NCBI RefSeq assembly: GCF_013385985.1 | Contig: NZ_JACAOY010000006.1 | Coordinates: 414,581-478,580 of the forward strand | Length of the DNA stretch: 64,000 nt | Reading direction: 5' to 3' | Source of the DNA: Pseudomonas sp. B6002 | GTDB lineage: Bacteria > Pseudomonadota > Gammaproteobacteria > Pseudomonadales > Pseudomonadaceae | Shown here: piece by piece, positions 26,205 to 34,809 of the stretch | How positions within the stretch are numbered: the first letter of the stretch is position 1 | How the letters are laid out: each line of letters opens with the position of its first letter | Notes under the pieces: generated by a model | Databases searched by the model: none | What the model was told of the DNA's origin: nothing | What the model saw: the letters and a program-made list of their open reading frames with translations, nothing else | Position numbers and translations under genes: made by a program

Positions 26205-28580
26205 ATGAGCAGTCATCACAACGATAAAGCGACCTTTCTTGAGCGCCTGATCTTCAACAACCGCCCGGCAGTGATCGTGATCTGCCTGCTGGTGAGTATT
26301 TTTCTGTTCTGGCAGGCGACGTTGATTCGCCCGTCCACCAGCTTTGAAAAGATGATCCCCCTCAAGCACCCCTTCATCGAGAAGATGATGGAGCACCGCA
26401 ATGACCTGGCGAACCTGGGCAACACGGTGCGCATCTCGGTGGAGGCCAAGGACGGTGACATCTTCACCAAGGAATACATGGAGACCCTGCGTCAGATCAA
26501 CGACGAGGTGTTCTACATCAACGGCGTCGACCGCTCGGGCCTCAAGTCGCTGTGGAGCCCCAGCGTGCGCTGGACCGAAGTGACCGAAGAAGGCTTTGCG
26601 GGCGGTGAAGTGATCCCGCAAAGCTACAACGGCTCGCCGGAAAGCCTCGACCAGCTGCGCAACAACGTGCTCAAGTCCGGCCAGGTCGGACGCCTGGTGT
26701 CCAACGACTTCAAGTCGAGCATCGTCGATATCCCGCTGCTGGAGTCCTACCCGGACCCACAGGACCAGGGCAAGTTGCTCGCCCTGGACTACCGCAAGTT
26801 CTCCCACGAACTGGAAGACAAGATCCGCGACAAGTTCGAAGCGCAGAACCCCAACGTCAAGATCCACATCGTCGGTTTCGCCAAGAAGGTCGGCGACCTG
26901 ATCGATGGCCTGGTGATGGTGGTGATGTTCTTCGGCGTCGCGTTTGTCATCACCCTGATCCTGCTGCTGTGGTTCACCAACTGCCTGCGCAGCACCGTCG
27001 CGGTGTTGAGCACCACGCTGGTGGCGGTGATCTGGCAACTGGGGTTGATGCACTTCTTCGGTTTCGGCCTTGATCCGTATTCGATGCTGGTGCCGTTCCT
27101 GATCTTCGCCATTGGTATTTCCCACGGCGTGCAGAAGATCAACGGCATTGCTTTGCAATCCAGTGAAGCCGACAACGCGCTGACAGCGGCGCGACGCACA
27201 TTCCGCCAGCTGTTCCTGCCCGGCATGATCGCGATTCTCGCCGACGCGGTGGGCTTCATCACGCTGCTGATCATCGATATCGGCGTGATCCGTGAACTGG
27301 CCATCGGCGCCTCCATCGGTGTGGCGGTGATTGTGTTCACCAACCTGATCCTGCTGCCGGTGGCGATTTCCTACGTGGGCATCAGCAAGCGCGCCATCGC
27401 CAAGAGCAAAAAGGACGCCAACCGCGAACACTCGTTCTGGCGCCTGCTGTCGAACTTTGCCAGCCCCAAAGTCGCGCCGATCTCCATTGCCCTGGCCGTG
27501 GTCGCCTTTGGCGGCGGCCTCTGGTACAGCCAGAACCTCAAGATCGGCGACCTCGACCAAGGCGCGCCGGAACTGCGCCCGGACTCGCGCTACAACAAGG
27601 ACAACAACTTCATCATCAGCAACTACTCCACCAGCTCCGACGTGCTGGTGGTGATGGTCAAGACCAAGGCTGAAGGCTGCTCACGCTATGAGGCCATGGC
27701 GCCCATCGACCAGTTGATGTGGAAGATGCAGAACACCGAGGGCGTGCAGTCGGCCATCTCGCTGGTCACCGTGTCCAAGCAGATGATCAAGGGCATGAAC
27801 GAGGGCAACCTGAAATGGGAGACCCTGTCGCGTAACCCGGATGTATTGAACAACTCCATCGCCCGGGCTGACGGCCTGTACAACAACAATTGTTCGCTGG
27901 CGCCGGTGCTGGTGTTCCTCAACGACCACAAGGCCGAAACCCTCGACCGCGCGGTGCATGCGGTGCAGGACTTCGCCAAGGAAAACAACAAGGATGGCCT
28001 GGAATTCATCCTGGCGGCGGGCAATGCCGGGATCGAAGCCGCCACCAACGAGGTGATCAAGGAGTCGGAACTGACCATCCTGATCCTGGTGTACCTGTGC
28101 GTGGCCACCATGTGCATGATCACCTTCCGTTCCTGGGCGGCCACCCTGTGCATCGTGTTGCCGCTGGTGCTGACCTCGGTGCTGGGCAACGCGCTGATGG
28201 CGTTCATGGGCATCGGCGTCAAGGTCGCAACCTTGCCGGTGGTGGCCCTGGGCGTGGGGATTGGCGTGGACTACGGCATCTACATCTACAGCCGCCTGGA
28301 AAGCTTCCTGCGTGCCGGTCTGCCACTGCAAGAGGCGTACTACCAGACGCTCAAGTCCACCGGTAAAGCCGTGCTGTTCACCGGCCTGTGCCTGGCGATC
28401 GGCGTGTGCACCTGGATCTTCTCGGCCATCAAGTTCCAGGCCGACATGGGCCTGATGCTGACCTTCATGTTGCTGTGGAACATGTTCGGTGCGCTGTGGC
28501 TGCTGCCGGCGCTGGCGCGGTTCCTGATCAAGCCGGAGAAGTTGGCGGGGCAGAAGGGCAATTCACTCTTCGCGCACTGA
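26205..28580 (+). CDS. MMPL/RND-family inner-membrane transporter
   Basis: 791 residues. TM1 near 24-44, a large periplasmic loop, a block of five helices near 230-395, TM near 425, a second loop and a second five-helix block near 625-770, with the IFAIGISHG and GVGIGVDYGIYIYSR motifs in the equivalent helices. This is the size and symmetry of MMPL-type RND permeases, smaller than AcrB. No membrane-fusion protein or TolC gene is adjacent. Its partner is the upstream propeller protein. Substrate unknown; lipids or hydrophobic compounds are typical for the family. Confidence 0.88.
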   Translation: MSSHHNDKATFLERLIFNNRPAVIVICLLVSIFLFWQATLIRPSTSFEKMIPLKHPFIEKMMEHRNDLANLGNTVRISVEAKDGDIFTKEYMETLRQINDEVFYINGVDRSGLKSLWSPSVRWTEVTEEGFAGGEVIPQSYNGSPESLDQLRNNVLKSGQVGRLVSNDFKSSIVDIPLLESYPDPQDQGKLLALDYRKFSHELEDKIRDKFEAQNPNVKIHIVGFAKKVGDLIDGLVMVVMFFGVAFVITLILLLWFTNCLRSTVAVLSTTLVAVIWQLGLMHFFGFGLDPYSMLVPFLIFAIGISHGVQKINGIALQSSEADNALTAARRTFRQLFLPGMIAILADAVGFITLLIIDIGVIRELAIGASIGVAVIVFTNLILLPVAISYVGISKRAIAKSKKDANREHSFWRLLSNFASPKVAPISIALAVVAFGGGLWYSQNLKIGDLDQGAPELRPDSRYNKDNNFIISNYSTSSDVLVVMVKTKAEGCSRYEAMAPIDQLMWKMQNTEGVQSAISLVTVSKQMIKGMNEGNLKWETLSRNPDVLNNSIARADGLYNNNCSLAPVLVFLNDHKAETLDRAVHAVQDFAKENNKDGLEFILAAGNAGIEAATNEVIKESELTILILVYLCVATMCMITFRSWAATLCIVLPLVLTSVLGNALMAFMGIGVKVATLPVVALGVGIGVDYGIYIYSRLESFLRAGLPLQEAYYQTLKSTGKAVLFTGLCLAIGVCTWIFSAIKFQADMGLMLTFMLLWNMFGALWLLPALARFLIKPEKLAGQKGNSLFAH

Positions 28581-28659
28581 TCGATTTAGACCATTGCCGC
28601 AAGGCACGGCGGGGGAATTGACCTATCATGTGTCTTTTCCCCCGCAGTGATTTCACATC

Positions 28660-28956
28660 ATGACCGACGCAACACCAGACCTGAGCAAAGCCCTCAACGA
28701 CAGCGACATGCTGATCATCAACGGGCTGCACGCCTTCGACTTCACGTTTGACCAGCATCTGCTGATCGAAAGCATGGATGGCCGGGAACTCAAGCGTTGG
28801 AAGTTCAGTCCAGAACAACTCAATGCCGCCACCTTTGACGACAGCTTGCAGAGCTGGCTTTTGAACAACGAAGACGGTGAACACCGTCTAGTCTGTTTGA
28901 GCGCGATCAAGGGCGACAATAACAACGACGAGGACGAAGCGGATGATGATGCGTAA
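28660..28956 (+). CDS. Small acidic protein, possibly DUF5629 family
   Basis: 98 residues, beginning MTDATPDLSKALNDSDMLII and ending in an acidic tail NNNDEDEADDD. The core (LHAFDFTFD, ESMDGRELKRWKFS, LNAATFDDSLQSW) looks like a small Pseudomonas family that I recall as DUF5629; not confirmed. No signal peptide or catalytic motif. Its last 14 bases overlap the start of the lactonase gene, so the two are co-translated. Confidence 0.72.
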   Translation: MTDATPDLSKALNDSDMLIINGLHAFDFTFDQHLLIESMDGRELKRWKFSPEQLNAATFDDSLQSWLLNNEDGEHRLVCLSAIKGDNNNDEDEADDDA

Positions 28957-30118
28957 ATTCTGGCCCCTGCTGATGGCGGGCAGTGTCGGTGCCATGTCGG
29001 TGCAAGCCGCCCCGGCGGATACCTACGAATTGCTGGTAGGCAGCTACACCGCCGGTACCAGCGAAGGGATCTACCGCCTGCAATTCGACAGCCGTACCGG
29101 GCAGTTCAGCGGCAAGCCGGTACTGGCGGCCAAGGCGGCCAACCCGTCGTGGCTGACGATCTCCAAAGACCAGAAGCACCTGTATGTGGTCAACGAGAAC
29201 GGCCCGGGCCAGAAAGACCCGGTGGGACGTGTCAGCAGCTACAGCATCGACCCGCAGAACCATCAGCTCACCCTGATCAACCAGGTGCAGAGCCTGGGCA
29301 ATGAGCCCACGCACTCCAGCGTAGCCGCCGATGGCCGCTACCTGTTCGTCGCCAACTATTCGGTACTGGAAGACCCGGGCGGCAGCCTGGCGATCCTGCC
29401 GCTGGACGCCAATGGCAAGCTGTCGGCGCCGGTGCAGTTGAGCGGGCACCCGGCCAGCCGCGTGAACCCTGAGCGCCAGGCGTCCAACCATGTGCACTCG
29501 GTGGTGTCTTCGCCAGACGGCAAGTACGTGTTTGTGCAGGACCTGGGTGCAGACAAGGTGTTTGCCTACCGTTACGACCCCAAGGCCAACCATGAACTGC
29601 CGCTGACCCCGGCCAACCCGGCCGCGGTGCAACTGCCCCCGGGCAGCGGCCCTCGGCACCTGTTGTTCAGCGCCGACGGCAAGCATGCCTGGCTGACCAC
29701 CGAGATGAGCGCGCAAGTCGCAGTGTTCGATTACAACGACGGCAAGCTCAGCCAGACCCAACTGGTGGACTTCGCCGCTGACCAACCAGTGTCCGACAAG
29801 GCCGGCGCCGCGTTGCATGCGTCCAGTGACGGCAAGTTCCTCTACGTGAGCAACCGTGGCACCGCCAACCAGATGCTGGTGTTCAGCATCGATCCGGCCA
29901 CCGCGCACCTCAAGGAGCTGCAGCGCCGCTCCGTGGAAGGCGACCACCCGCGCGAATTCAGCCTGGACCCGAGCGGCAAGTTTTTGCTGATCGCCAACCA
30001 GAAAAGTAACGAAATCGTGGTGGTCGAACGCGATCCCAAGACCGGTCTGCTCGGCAAAACCGTGCAAAAACTGGCCATCGATGCGCCCAGCGACCTCAAG
30101 TTCCTGGTGCGTCAGTAA
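28943..30118 (+). CDS. Lactonase-family beta-propeller protein, exported
   Basis: 391 residues from the first of three consecutive ATG codons (28943), with GAGGA 8 bases upstream. Signal peptide residues 1-25 ending VQAA, then seven propeller repeats (YELLVGSYT, HLYVVNENG, YLFVANYS, YVFVQDLGADKV, GSGPRHLLFSADGKHAW, FLYVSNRG, FSLDPSGKFLLIANQKSN). This is the 6-phosphogluconolactonase (Pgl/YbhE) superfamily; the signal peptide means it acts in the periplasm, so its natural substrate is probably a sugar lactone such as gluconolactone rather than the phosphorylated form. Confidence 0.86.
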   Translation: MMMRKFWPLLMAGSVGAMSVQAAPADTYELLVGSYTAGTSEGIYRLQFDSRTGQFSGKPVLAAKAANPSWLTISKDQKHLYVVNENGPGQKDPVGRVSSYSIDPQNHQLTLINQVQSLGNEPTHSSVAADGRYLFVANYSVLEDPGGSLAILPLDANGKLSAPVQLSGHPASRVNPERQASNHVHSVVSSPDGKYVFVQDLGADKVFAYRYDPKANHELPLTPANPAAVQLPPGSGPRHLLFSADGKHAWLTTEMSAQVAVFDYNDGKLSQTQLVDFAADQPVSDKAGAALHASSDGKFLYVSNRGTANQMLVFSIDPATAHLKELQRRSVEGDHPREFSLDPSGKFLLIANQKSNEIVVVERDPKTGLLGKTVQKLAIDAPSDLKFLVRQ

Positions 30119-30123
30119 GCCGC

Positions 30124-30144
30124 AGGCCCCGTATTGCGGGGCCT
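30124..30144 (+). terminator. Terminator of the lactonase unit
   Basis: AGGCCCCG / CGGGGCCT stem with a 5-base loop 5 bases after the lactonase stop, followed by GACCCTTTCT. Confidence 0.65.
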
Positions 30145-30152
30145 GACCCTTT

Positions 30153-30171
30153 CTATTAATTCCATTAATAG
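30153..30171 (+). promoter_or_regulatory. Palindromic operator candidate
   Basis: CTATTAAT-TCC-ATTAATAG, a perfect 8-3-8 inverted repeat, 104 bases upstream of the small exported protein at 30275. Its symmetry suggests a dimeric repressor site; the regulator is not identified. Confidence 0.4.
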
Positions 30172-30274
30172 CGGCTACTGTTTCAAAGCATTTCTAAGGT
30201 TTAACCCTCGGGCGTAAGTTTGGTTCCAAGGCCTTCACCGGCCACTCAACCAGACGAACACAAGGGTTACCGAC

Positions 30275-30454
30275 ATGAATTTGAATCTCTTCTCGATCAT
30301 CGCCGCTTCCGCCGTTTCCGCCACTGTGGCCCTGCCTGCCGCCGCCAGCGTGGAAGTCACCGGCAAAAAATCCAGCACCAGCGCCTACACCCAGAAATAC
30401 CTGCAACAGAGCGCCAACTTCTACGCGGCCCTGGATCACAAGACCCAGCAGTGA
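30275..30454 (+). CDS. Tiny exported protein (59 aa), unknown function
   Basis: 59 residues with AAGGG 7 bases before the ATG. Residues 1-24 (MNLNLFSIIAASAVSATVAL, then PAAA) form a convincing signal peptide, leaving a mature peptide of about 35 residues: SVEVTGKKSSTSAYTQKYLQ and a short tail FYAALDHKTQQ. The mature part is helical and hydrophilic with no cysteines. It stands alone between a terminator and a palindromic repeat, with its own candidate operator. I do not recognise a family; small periplasmic proteins of this kind are common in Pseudomonas but mostly uncharacterised. Confidence 0.7.
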   Translation: MNLNLFSIIAASAVSATVALPAAASVEVTGKKSSTSAYTQKYLQQSANFYAALDHKTQQ

Positions 30455-30496
30455 GCTGATGTGCCTGCTGAGGGCGATGGTTGTCTTTGAGGCCCT

Positions 30497-30564
30497 ATCG
30501 CCGGCAAGCCGGCTCCTACAGTGTTGTGCGCATCGCCTAATGTAGGAGCCCGCTTGCGGGCGAT
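30497..30564. repeat. REP inverted repeat (GGAGCCGGCTTG family)
   Basis: ATCGCCGGCAAGCCGGCTCC at 30497-30516 runs on to CTACA, and an imperfect complement ends at 30564. It lies between the convergent small gene and GST gene. Confidence 0.75.
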
Positions 30565-30580
30565 GAAGACGACGCGGTAT

Positions 30581-31174
30581 TCAAGGTTTCGCCATTACCG
30601 CCATGAACAATGGCGACGCCAGAAAGCGCTCAAGCCAAACCTGTAACCGCTTATACGAAGTTCCGGCAAACCACACTCGATCCACATGGGCATACTGACG
30701 CACGAAGGGCGCCAGTGCAGCATCCGCCAGGGTCAGGTGGTTGGCCACCAGGTAATCCCGCTCAGCCAGCAAACTCTCCAGCTTCTGCAGGAACACCTCG
30801 CCCCCGGCCCGATAATGTTCCATCGGCTGCTCGGGGTAGCGCTCGGCGTACTTGTATCGATTCAAGTAATACTTGAAGTCCTGGTCGTTTTCGGCGATCA
30901 ACGCCAATATCGCCGGGTCGCCTTGCAACAACCAGTTATCCGGGTCGTTCTGGGCCAAGGCCCACTGCATGATCTCCAAGCTTTCTTCGATCACTCGCCC
31001 GTCAACGCTCAACACCGGCACCGTGCCCTTGGGCGACAACGCCAGCATCTCGGCGGGCTTGGCCTTGAGGCTCACCTCGACAATACGCACTGGCACGCCC
31101 GAGTAACGCAACGCCAGCCGCGCGCGCATCGCATAGGGGCAGCGCCGGAACGAATACAGCAGCGCTTCGCTCAC
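30581..31174 (-). CDS. Glutathione S-transferase family protein
   Basis: 197 residues. N-terminal thioredoxin-like domain with FRRCPYAMRARLAL near residue 9 (Cys12 at the active site), PKGTVPVL and EESLEIMQWA, which is the glutathione-contacting ESxxI motif; then an all-helical C-terminal domain with FVRQYAHVD. Cys at the active site points to an omega or beta-like reductase activity rather than classical conjugation. The start overlaps the sbcC stop by 4 bases, so it is the last gene of the sbcDC operon. Confidence 0.88.
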   Translation of the reverse strand: MSEALLYSFRRCPYAMRARLALRYSGVPVRIVEVSLKAKPAEMLALSPKGTVPVLSVDGRVIEESLEIMQWALAQNDPDNWLLQGDPAILALIAENDQDFKYYLNRYKYAERYPEQPMEHYRAGGEVFLQKLESLLAERDYLVANHLTLADAALAPFVRQYAHVDRVWFAGTSYKRLQVWLERFLASPLFMAVMAKP

Positions 31175-34100
31175 TTGACCTCCAGGGTGCTCAAGCCATT
31201 GCCTTGGCGCTTGACCTGGATCTGCACCGGGATGCGCTCGTGCATTTCCTGCACGTGGGAAATCACTGCGACCTTGCGGCCCTGGGCCTGCAAGCCGTCC
31301 AGCGCATCCATCGCCAGTTGCAGCGATTCCGGATCCAGGCTGCCAAAACCTTCATCGATAAACAGCGACTCGATCTTCAACGTGCTCGACGCCATCGACG
31401 CCAGGCCCAGGGCCAGCGCCAGGGACACCAGGAAGGTTTCACCGCCGGACAACGAGTGCACCGAGCGCAGTTCATCGCCCATCTCTGTGTCCATCACCAA
31501 CAAACCGAGCATGCTGCCGCCGCGCTTGAGGCGGTAGCGCCGCACCAGCTGGCGCAGTTGTACGTTGGCGTGGTGCACCAGCAGGTCGAGGTTGTAGGCC
31601 TGGGCGATCTTGCGGAACGTATCGCCGGTGGCAGAACCGATCAACGCGTTCAGGCGTGCCCAGCGCTGCCACTCGTCGTAGGCCTGGGTGATCTGTTCGG
31701 CGAAGGCCTGGTTGGCATCCTGGCGGCGCTGGTCTTCGGATTGGCGCGCGCGCAACTCGGCGCAGTGTTTTTCGCTGTCGGCCAACTGCTGGTTGAGGCT
31801 GGCCAGGGCGCTGTCCAATGCCTCGGCGTCGAGGTTGCCATTGTGCTGGGCCTGATGCTGAGCCAGCAGATGCTCGCGCTCTTGCAGCAGGACCTTGGCC
31901 TGCTCGACGGCTTTTTCGCTGTGTTGCAGTTGCTGGCGCAACTGGCTGACTTGGGTGTCGTCGTAGGCCAGCAAGCGGTCCAGGCCGGCGTCGTCGAGTT
32001 CCGGGTGTAGGGCACGCCACTCGCCGAGGCGACTGGAGAGGGTCTGTTGTTCGGCTTGCAAAGCCTGCTCACGCTCCTGCTGGGCCTTGAGGTCGGCCGC
32101 CAGTTGGATCAGTGCGTTGTGGATCTCTTGCAGCTGTTTACTGGCATCGGTTTCGCTCTGGCGTGAGCCGGTGACGGCCTCATCCAACAGGTGTTGCCAC
32201 TGTTCGGCGCTGGTATGTTCGCCGAGCAATGCGCCGAGCGTGGCCTGGGCTGCCTGATGCTGGGCCGCCAGGTCATTGACCTGTTGAACCAGCACATCGC
32301 GTTGTTGCTGGCGATGCTGTTGGTGGGTCTGTTCTTTCTCGATGACCTGCTGGCGTTCTTGCCGCTCGGCCAGCTCGTCGCGTTGGTGGCCCAGCTGTTC
32401 AAGGCGCTGGCTGACCTGCTGATCCAGCTGCATGAAGGTGGCGGCCGGCTCGGTGCGCAAGCCTTCCAGGGTGTGCGCAGGCAGCAGGCTGGCGAAGGCG
32501 CTCAGTTCCTCGTCGAGACGTTCGCGGTCGTTGGCCAACTCGCGTTGCTGATCCACCAGCAATTGGCGCGCCTGTTGGCTGGCTTCCTGGGCGGCTTGCA
32601 CTTGTTGCTGCAGGCGCCCGGCGTTTTGTTGCAGGTTGAGCAGGGCGCCTTGGCGCTGTTCGTCCTGGGTGATGCTCTGGGTCAGTTGGCCCAGTTGCTG
32701 GTCCAGCCAGGCGCTGCGTTTGGCCGCGCCCTGGTCGAACAAGGCCGCAGACAACGGGTGCGCCTCCAGGCTTGGCTTGAGGGCTTGCTGTTGCGTCGCC
32801 AGCTGTTCCTGTTGTTGCAGGTATTCCTTTTGCTGGGCGATCAGGCCGCCCACTTCACCGCGCAGCTCGGTGAGTTTTTCCTTGAGGGTGTCGACGGCTT
32901 TCTGTGCCGAGGCCTCTTCGTTTTCGTCATGCCGACCGAGGCTTTGCAACAGGGCTTCGGGCTGGTGGTACGGGTGCTCGTGGCTGCCACACACCGGGCA
33001 CGGCTGGTCGTCCTGCAGCTGCTCGCGCAACTCTTCGACGCTGGCGCTGCGCGCCAGGCGCTGGCGTTCCAGCAGCTGTTTGGTCACGCTCAGTGTTTGT
33101 TCGGCAACGGTCAATTCGGCTTTGGTTTGCAGGCCGGTCTGGTTCAGTTGCTCGCGCTGCTGTTGGGCATCGGTGAGTTTTTGCGTCAGCGTGGCGCCTT
33201 GCTGGTCCAGCTGTTGCTGGCTGTCCCACAGGCGCGTCAGGTCTTCGAAGGCGCGTTGCTGCTTGCGATTGTCCTGCAACAGGCTGGCGAGCAATTGGAT
33301 CTGCTCGGCCACCGCATGGGGTTCAGCGCCAGCTTCCTGATACAGCAGGTCCAGGGCTTCGCGTTGCGCGGTGAACTGCTCGGCGGCGCGGGTGGCGCGT
33401 TCTTCCAGTTGCGGCAGTTCGGCGTGGCCTTTGTTCAGGCGATTGCCGATCAACATCAGCTGTTGCAGGCGGTCGCGGTAAGCCGTCCAGGCATCGCTCA
33501 AGGGCGCGAATTCGGCACTGCGCTCTAGCTCAGTCGCCAGGCGTTGCAGGCGTTCTGCGACCTGGTTCTGTTTGTCCAGCAGGCCATTGAGCTGTGTCAG
33601 GCCTTCGGTGCAGGCGTTTTCCTGCTGCTGTTTTTCTTCGGAGCGCTTGGCTAATTCGGTGGTTAAGCGGGTGAGGGTGCTTTGCTCTTCAAATGCCTGG
33701 CGCAGCAAAGGCCCTGCATCGGTCTGGCTTTGCAGGGCTGCGGCCAAGGCAGTTTGCGCGTTGGCTTGTTGTTGCTGGGCCTGTTCCTGTGCGGTATGCA
33801 GTTCAGCTTGTTGCTGGATGTGCGATTGAATCTGCACAGCCAACGGGGCGAGTAAGCCGCCGAGTTCGGCTTGGCGCGCAAACTGATGGCGTTGCGGCGC
33901 CAACTGCTCCAGGCGGTTCAGGTCTTCGCGTTGCTGGCCCTGGTTCTCCCATTCGGCTTGCGCGCGTTGCAGTTGTTCGGTGGCGGCCAGCTGGCGTTCC
34001 TGCCAGTCGCGCAATTCCTTGAGCCAGGTGTGTTGAAGCTCCAGCTGTTTGAACTGGGCTTGCTGGGTTTTGAGCTGCTGCTGCGCGGCGTCAAACTGCT

Positions 34101-34809
34101 GGTCCAGTTCAGCGCGTGCTTCGGGCGCCAGGGGAACCACGCCAACCGCCTGGTCCTGCAACTGCTTGTGTACGTCACGGGCCTCTTTAGCCTTGTCGAA
34201 GGCACGCCGGCCGAGCTGGGTGTAAAGCGCGGTGTCGGTGAGCTTCTCCAGCAGTTCGCTGCGCTCGTTGTCGTTGGCCTTGAGGAAGGCACTGAACTCG
34301 CTTTGCGCCAGCAACACCGCACGGGTGAATTGCTCGAAATTCAGCCCCAGGGCCAGTTCCAGTTGGGTCTTGTATTCGGTTTTCTGACTGGCCAGCAGTT
34401 GCTCGCTGTCCAGGTCGATCAGGCTCTGGCGGCTGTTCTGCAACTTGCCACTGGCCTTGTCACGGGCGCGGTTGGCCTCCCAGCGTGCGCGGTAGCGCGT
34501 GCCGCTGACACCGACAAAATCCACCTCGGCGTACCCGCCGCCGGTGCCGCGACGCAGCAACGTACGTGGGTCACCGATGGAAATATCGCTGTCGGCATCC
34601 GGCATTTTCGCCTGGCCGGTATCGCCCAGGCGCGGCACGGCGCCGAACAACGCCAGGCACAGGGCATCCAGCAAGGTACTTTTACCGGCACCGGTCGGCC
34701 CGGTAATCGCGAACAACCCAGCACTGGCCAGGGGCTCGGCGGTGAAATCGATCTCGAACGGGCCGGCCAGGGAGGCCAGGTTCTTCAGGCGGATGGCGAG
34801 GATCTTCAT
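31171..34809 (-). CDS. sbcC: Exonuclease subunit SbcC (SMC-like ATPase)
   Basis: 1212 residues. Walker A GPTGAGKSTLLDAL near 37, long glutamine-rich coiled coils on each side of the zinc hook CPVC at 604-607, ABC signature SLSGGETFLVSLAL and Walker B SLFIDEGFGSLD near the C-terminus. With SbcD it forms the bacterial Mre11-Rad50 complex that opens DNA hairpins and degrades blocked ends, relevant in a genome full of palindromic repeats. Overlaps sbcD by 4 bases upstream and the GST gene downstream. The glutamine-rich coiled coil yields long meaningless frames on the other strand. Confidence 0.95.
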   Translation of the reverse strand: MKILAIRLKNLASLAGPFEIDFTAEPLASAGLFAITGPTGAGKSTLLDALCLALFGAVPRLGDTGQAKMPDADSDISIGDPRTLLRRGTGGGYAEVDFVGVSGTRYRARWEANRARDKASGKLQNSRQSLIDLDSEQLLASQKTEYKTQLELALGLNFEQFTRAVLLAQSEFSAFLKANDNERSELLEKLTDTALYTQLGRRAFDKAKEARDVHKQLQDQAVGVVPLAPEARAELDQQFDAAQQQLKTQQAQFKQLELQHTWLKELRDWQERQLAATEQLQRAQAEWENQGQQREDLNRLEQLAPQRHQFARQAELGGLLAPLAVQIQSHIQQQAELHTAQEQAQQQQANAQTALAAALQSQTDAGPLLRQAFEEQSTLTRLTTELAKRSEEKQQQENACTEGLTQLNGLLDKQNQVAERLQRLATELERSAEFAPLSDAWTAYRDRLQQLMLIGNRLNKGHAELPQLEERATRAAEQFTAQREALDLLYQEAGAEPHAVAEQIQLLASLLQDNRKQQRAFEDLTRLWDSQQQLDQQGATLTQKLTDAQQQREQLNQTGLQTKAELTVAEQTLSVTKQLLERQRLARSASVEELREQLQDDQPCPVCGSHEHPYHQPEALLQSLGRHDENEEASAQKAVDTLKEKLTELRGEVGGLIAQQKEYLQQQEQLATQQQALKPSLEAHPLSAALFDQGAAKRSAWLDQQLGQLTQSITQDEQRQGALLNLQQNAGRLQQQVQAAQEASQQARQLLVDQQRELANDRERLDEELSAFASLLPAHTLEGLRTEPAATFMQLDQQVSQRLEQLGHQRDELAERQERQQVIEKEQTHQQHRQQQRDVLVQQVNDLAAQHQAAQATLGALLGEHTSAEQWQHLLDEAVTGSRQSETDASKQLQEIHNALIQLAADLKAQQEREQALQAEQQTLSSRLGEWRALHPELDDAGLDRLLAYDDTQVSQLRQQLQHSEKAVEQAKVLLQEREHLLAQHQAQHNGNLDAEALDSALASLNQQLADSEKHCAELRARQSEDQRRQDANQAFAEQITQAYDEWQRWARLNALIGSATGDTFRKIAQAYNLDLLVHHANVQLRQLVRRYRLKRGGSMLGLLVMDTEMGDELRSVHSLSGGETFLVSLALALGLASMASSTLKIESLFIDEGFGSLDPESLQLAMDALDGLQAQGRKVAVISHVQEMHERIPVQIQVKRQGNGLSTLEVK

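Noticed and set aside
25566-27560. 664-codon frame antisense to the YCF48-like and permease genes
   Set aside because: Crosses two real genes and has His/Gln-rich nonsense composition.
30220-30459. 79-codon plus frame overlapping the small exported protein
   Set aside because: Out of frame with the better supported 59-residue gene, with no ribosome site.
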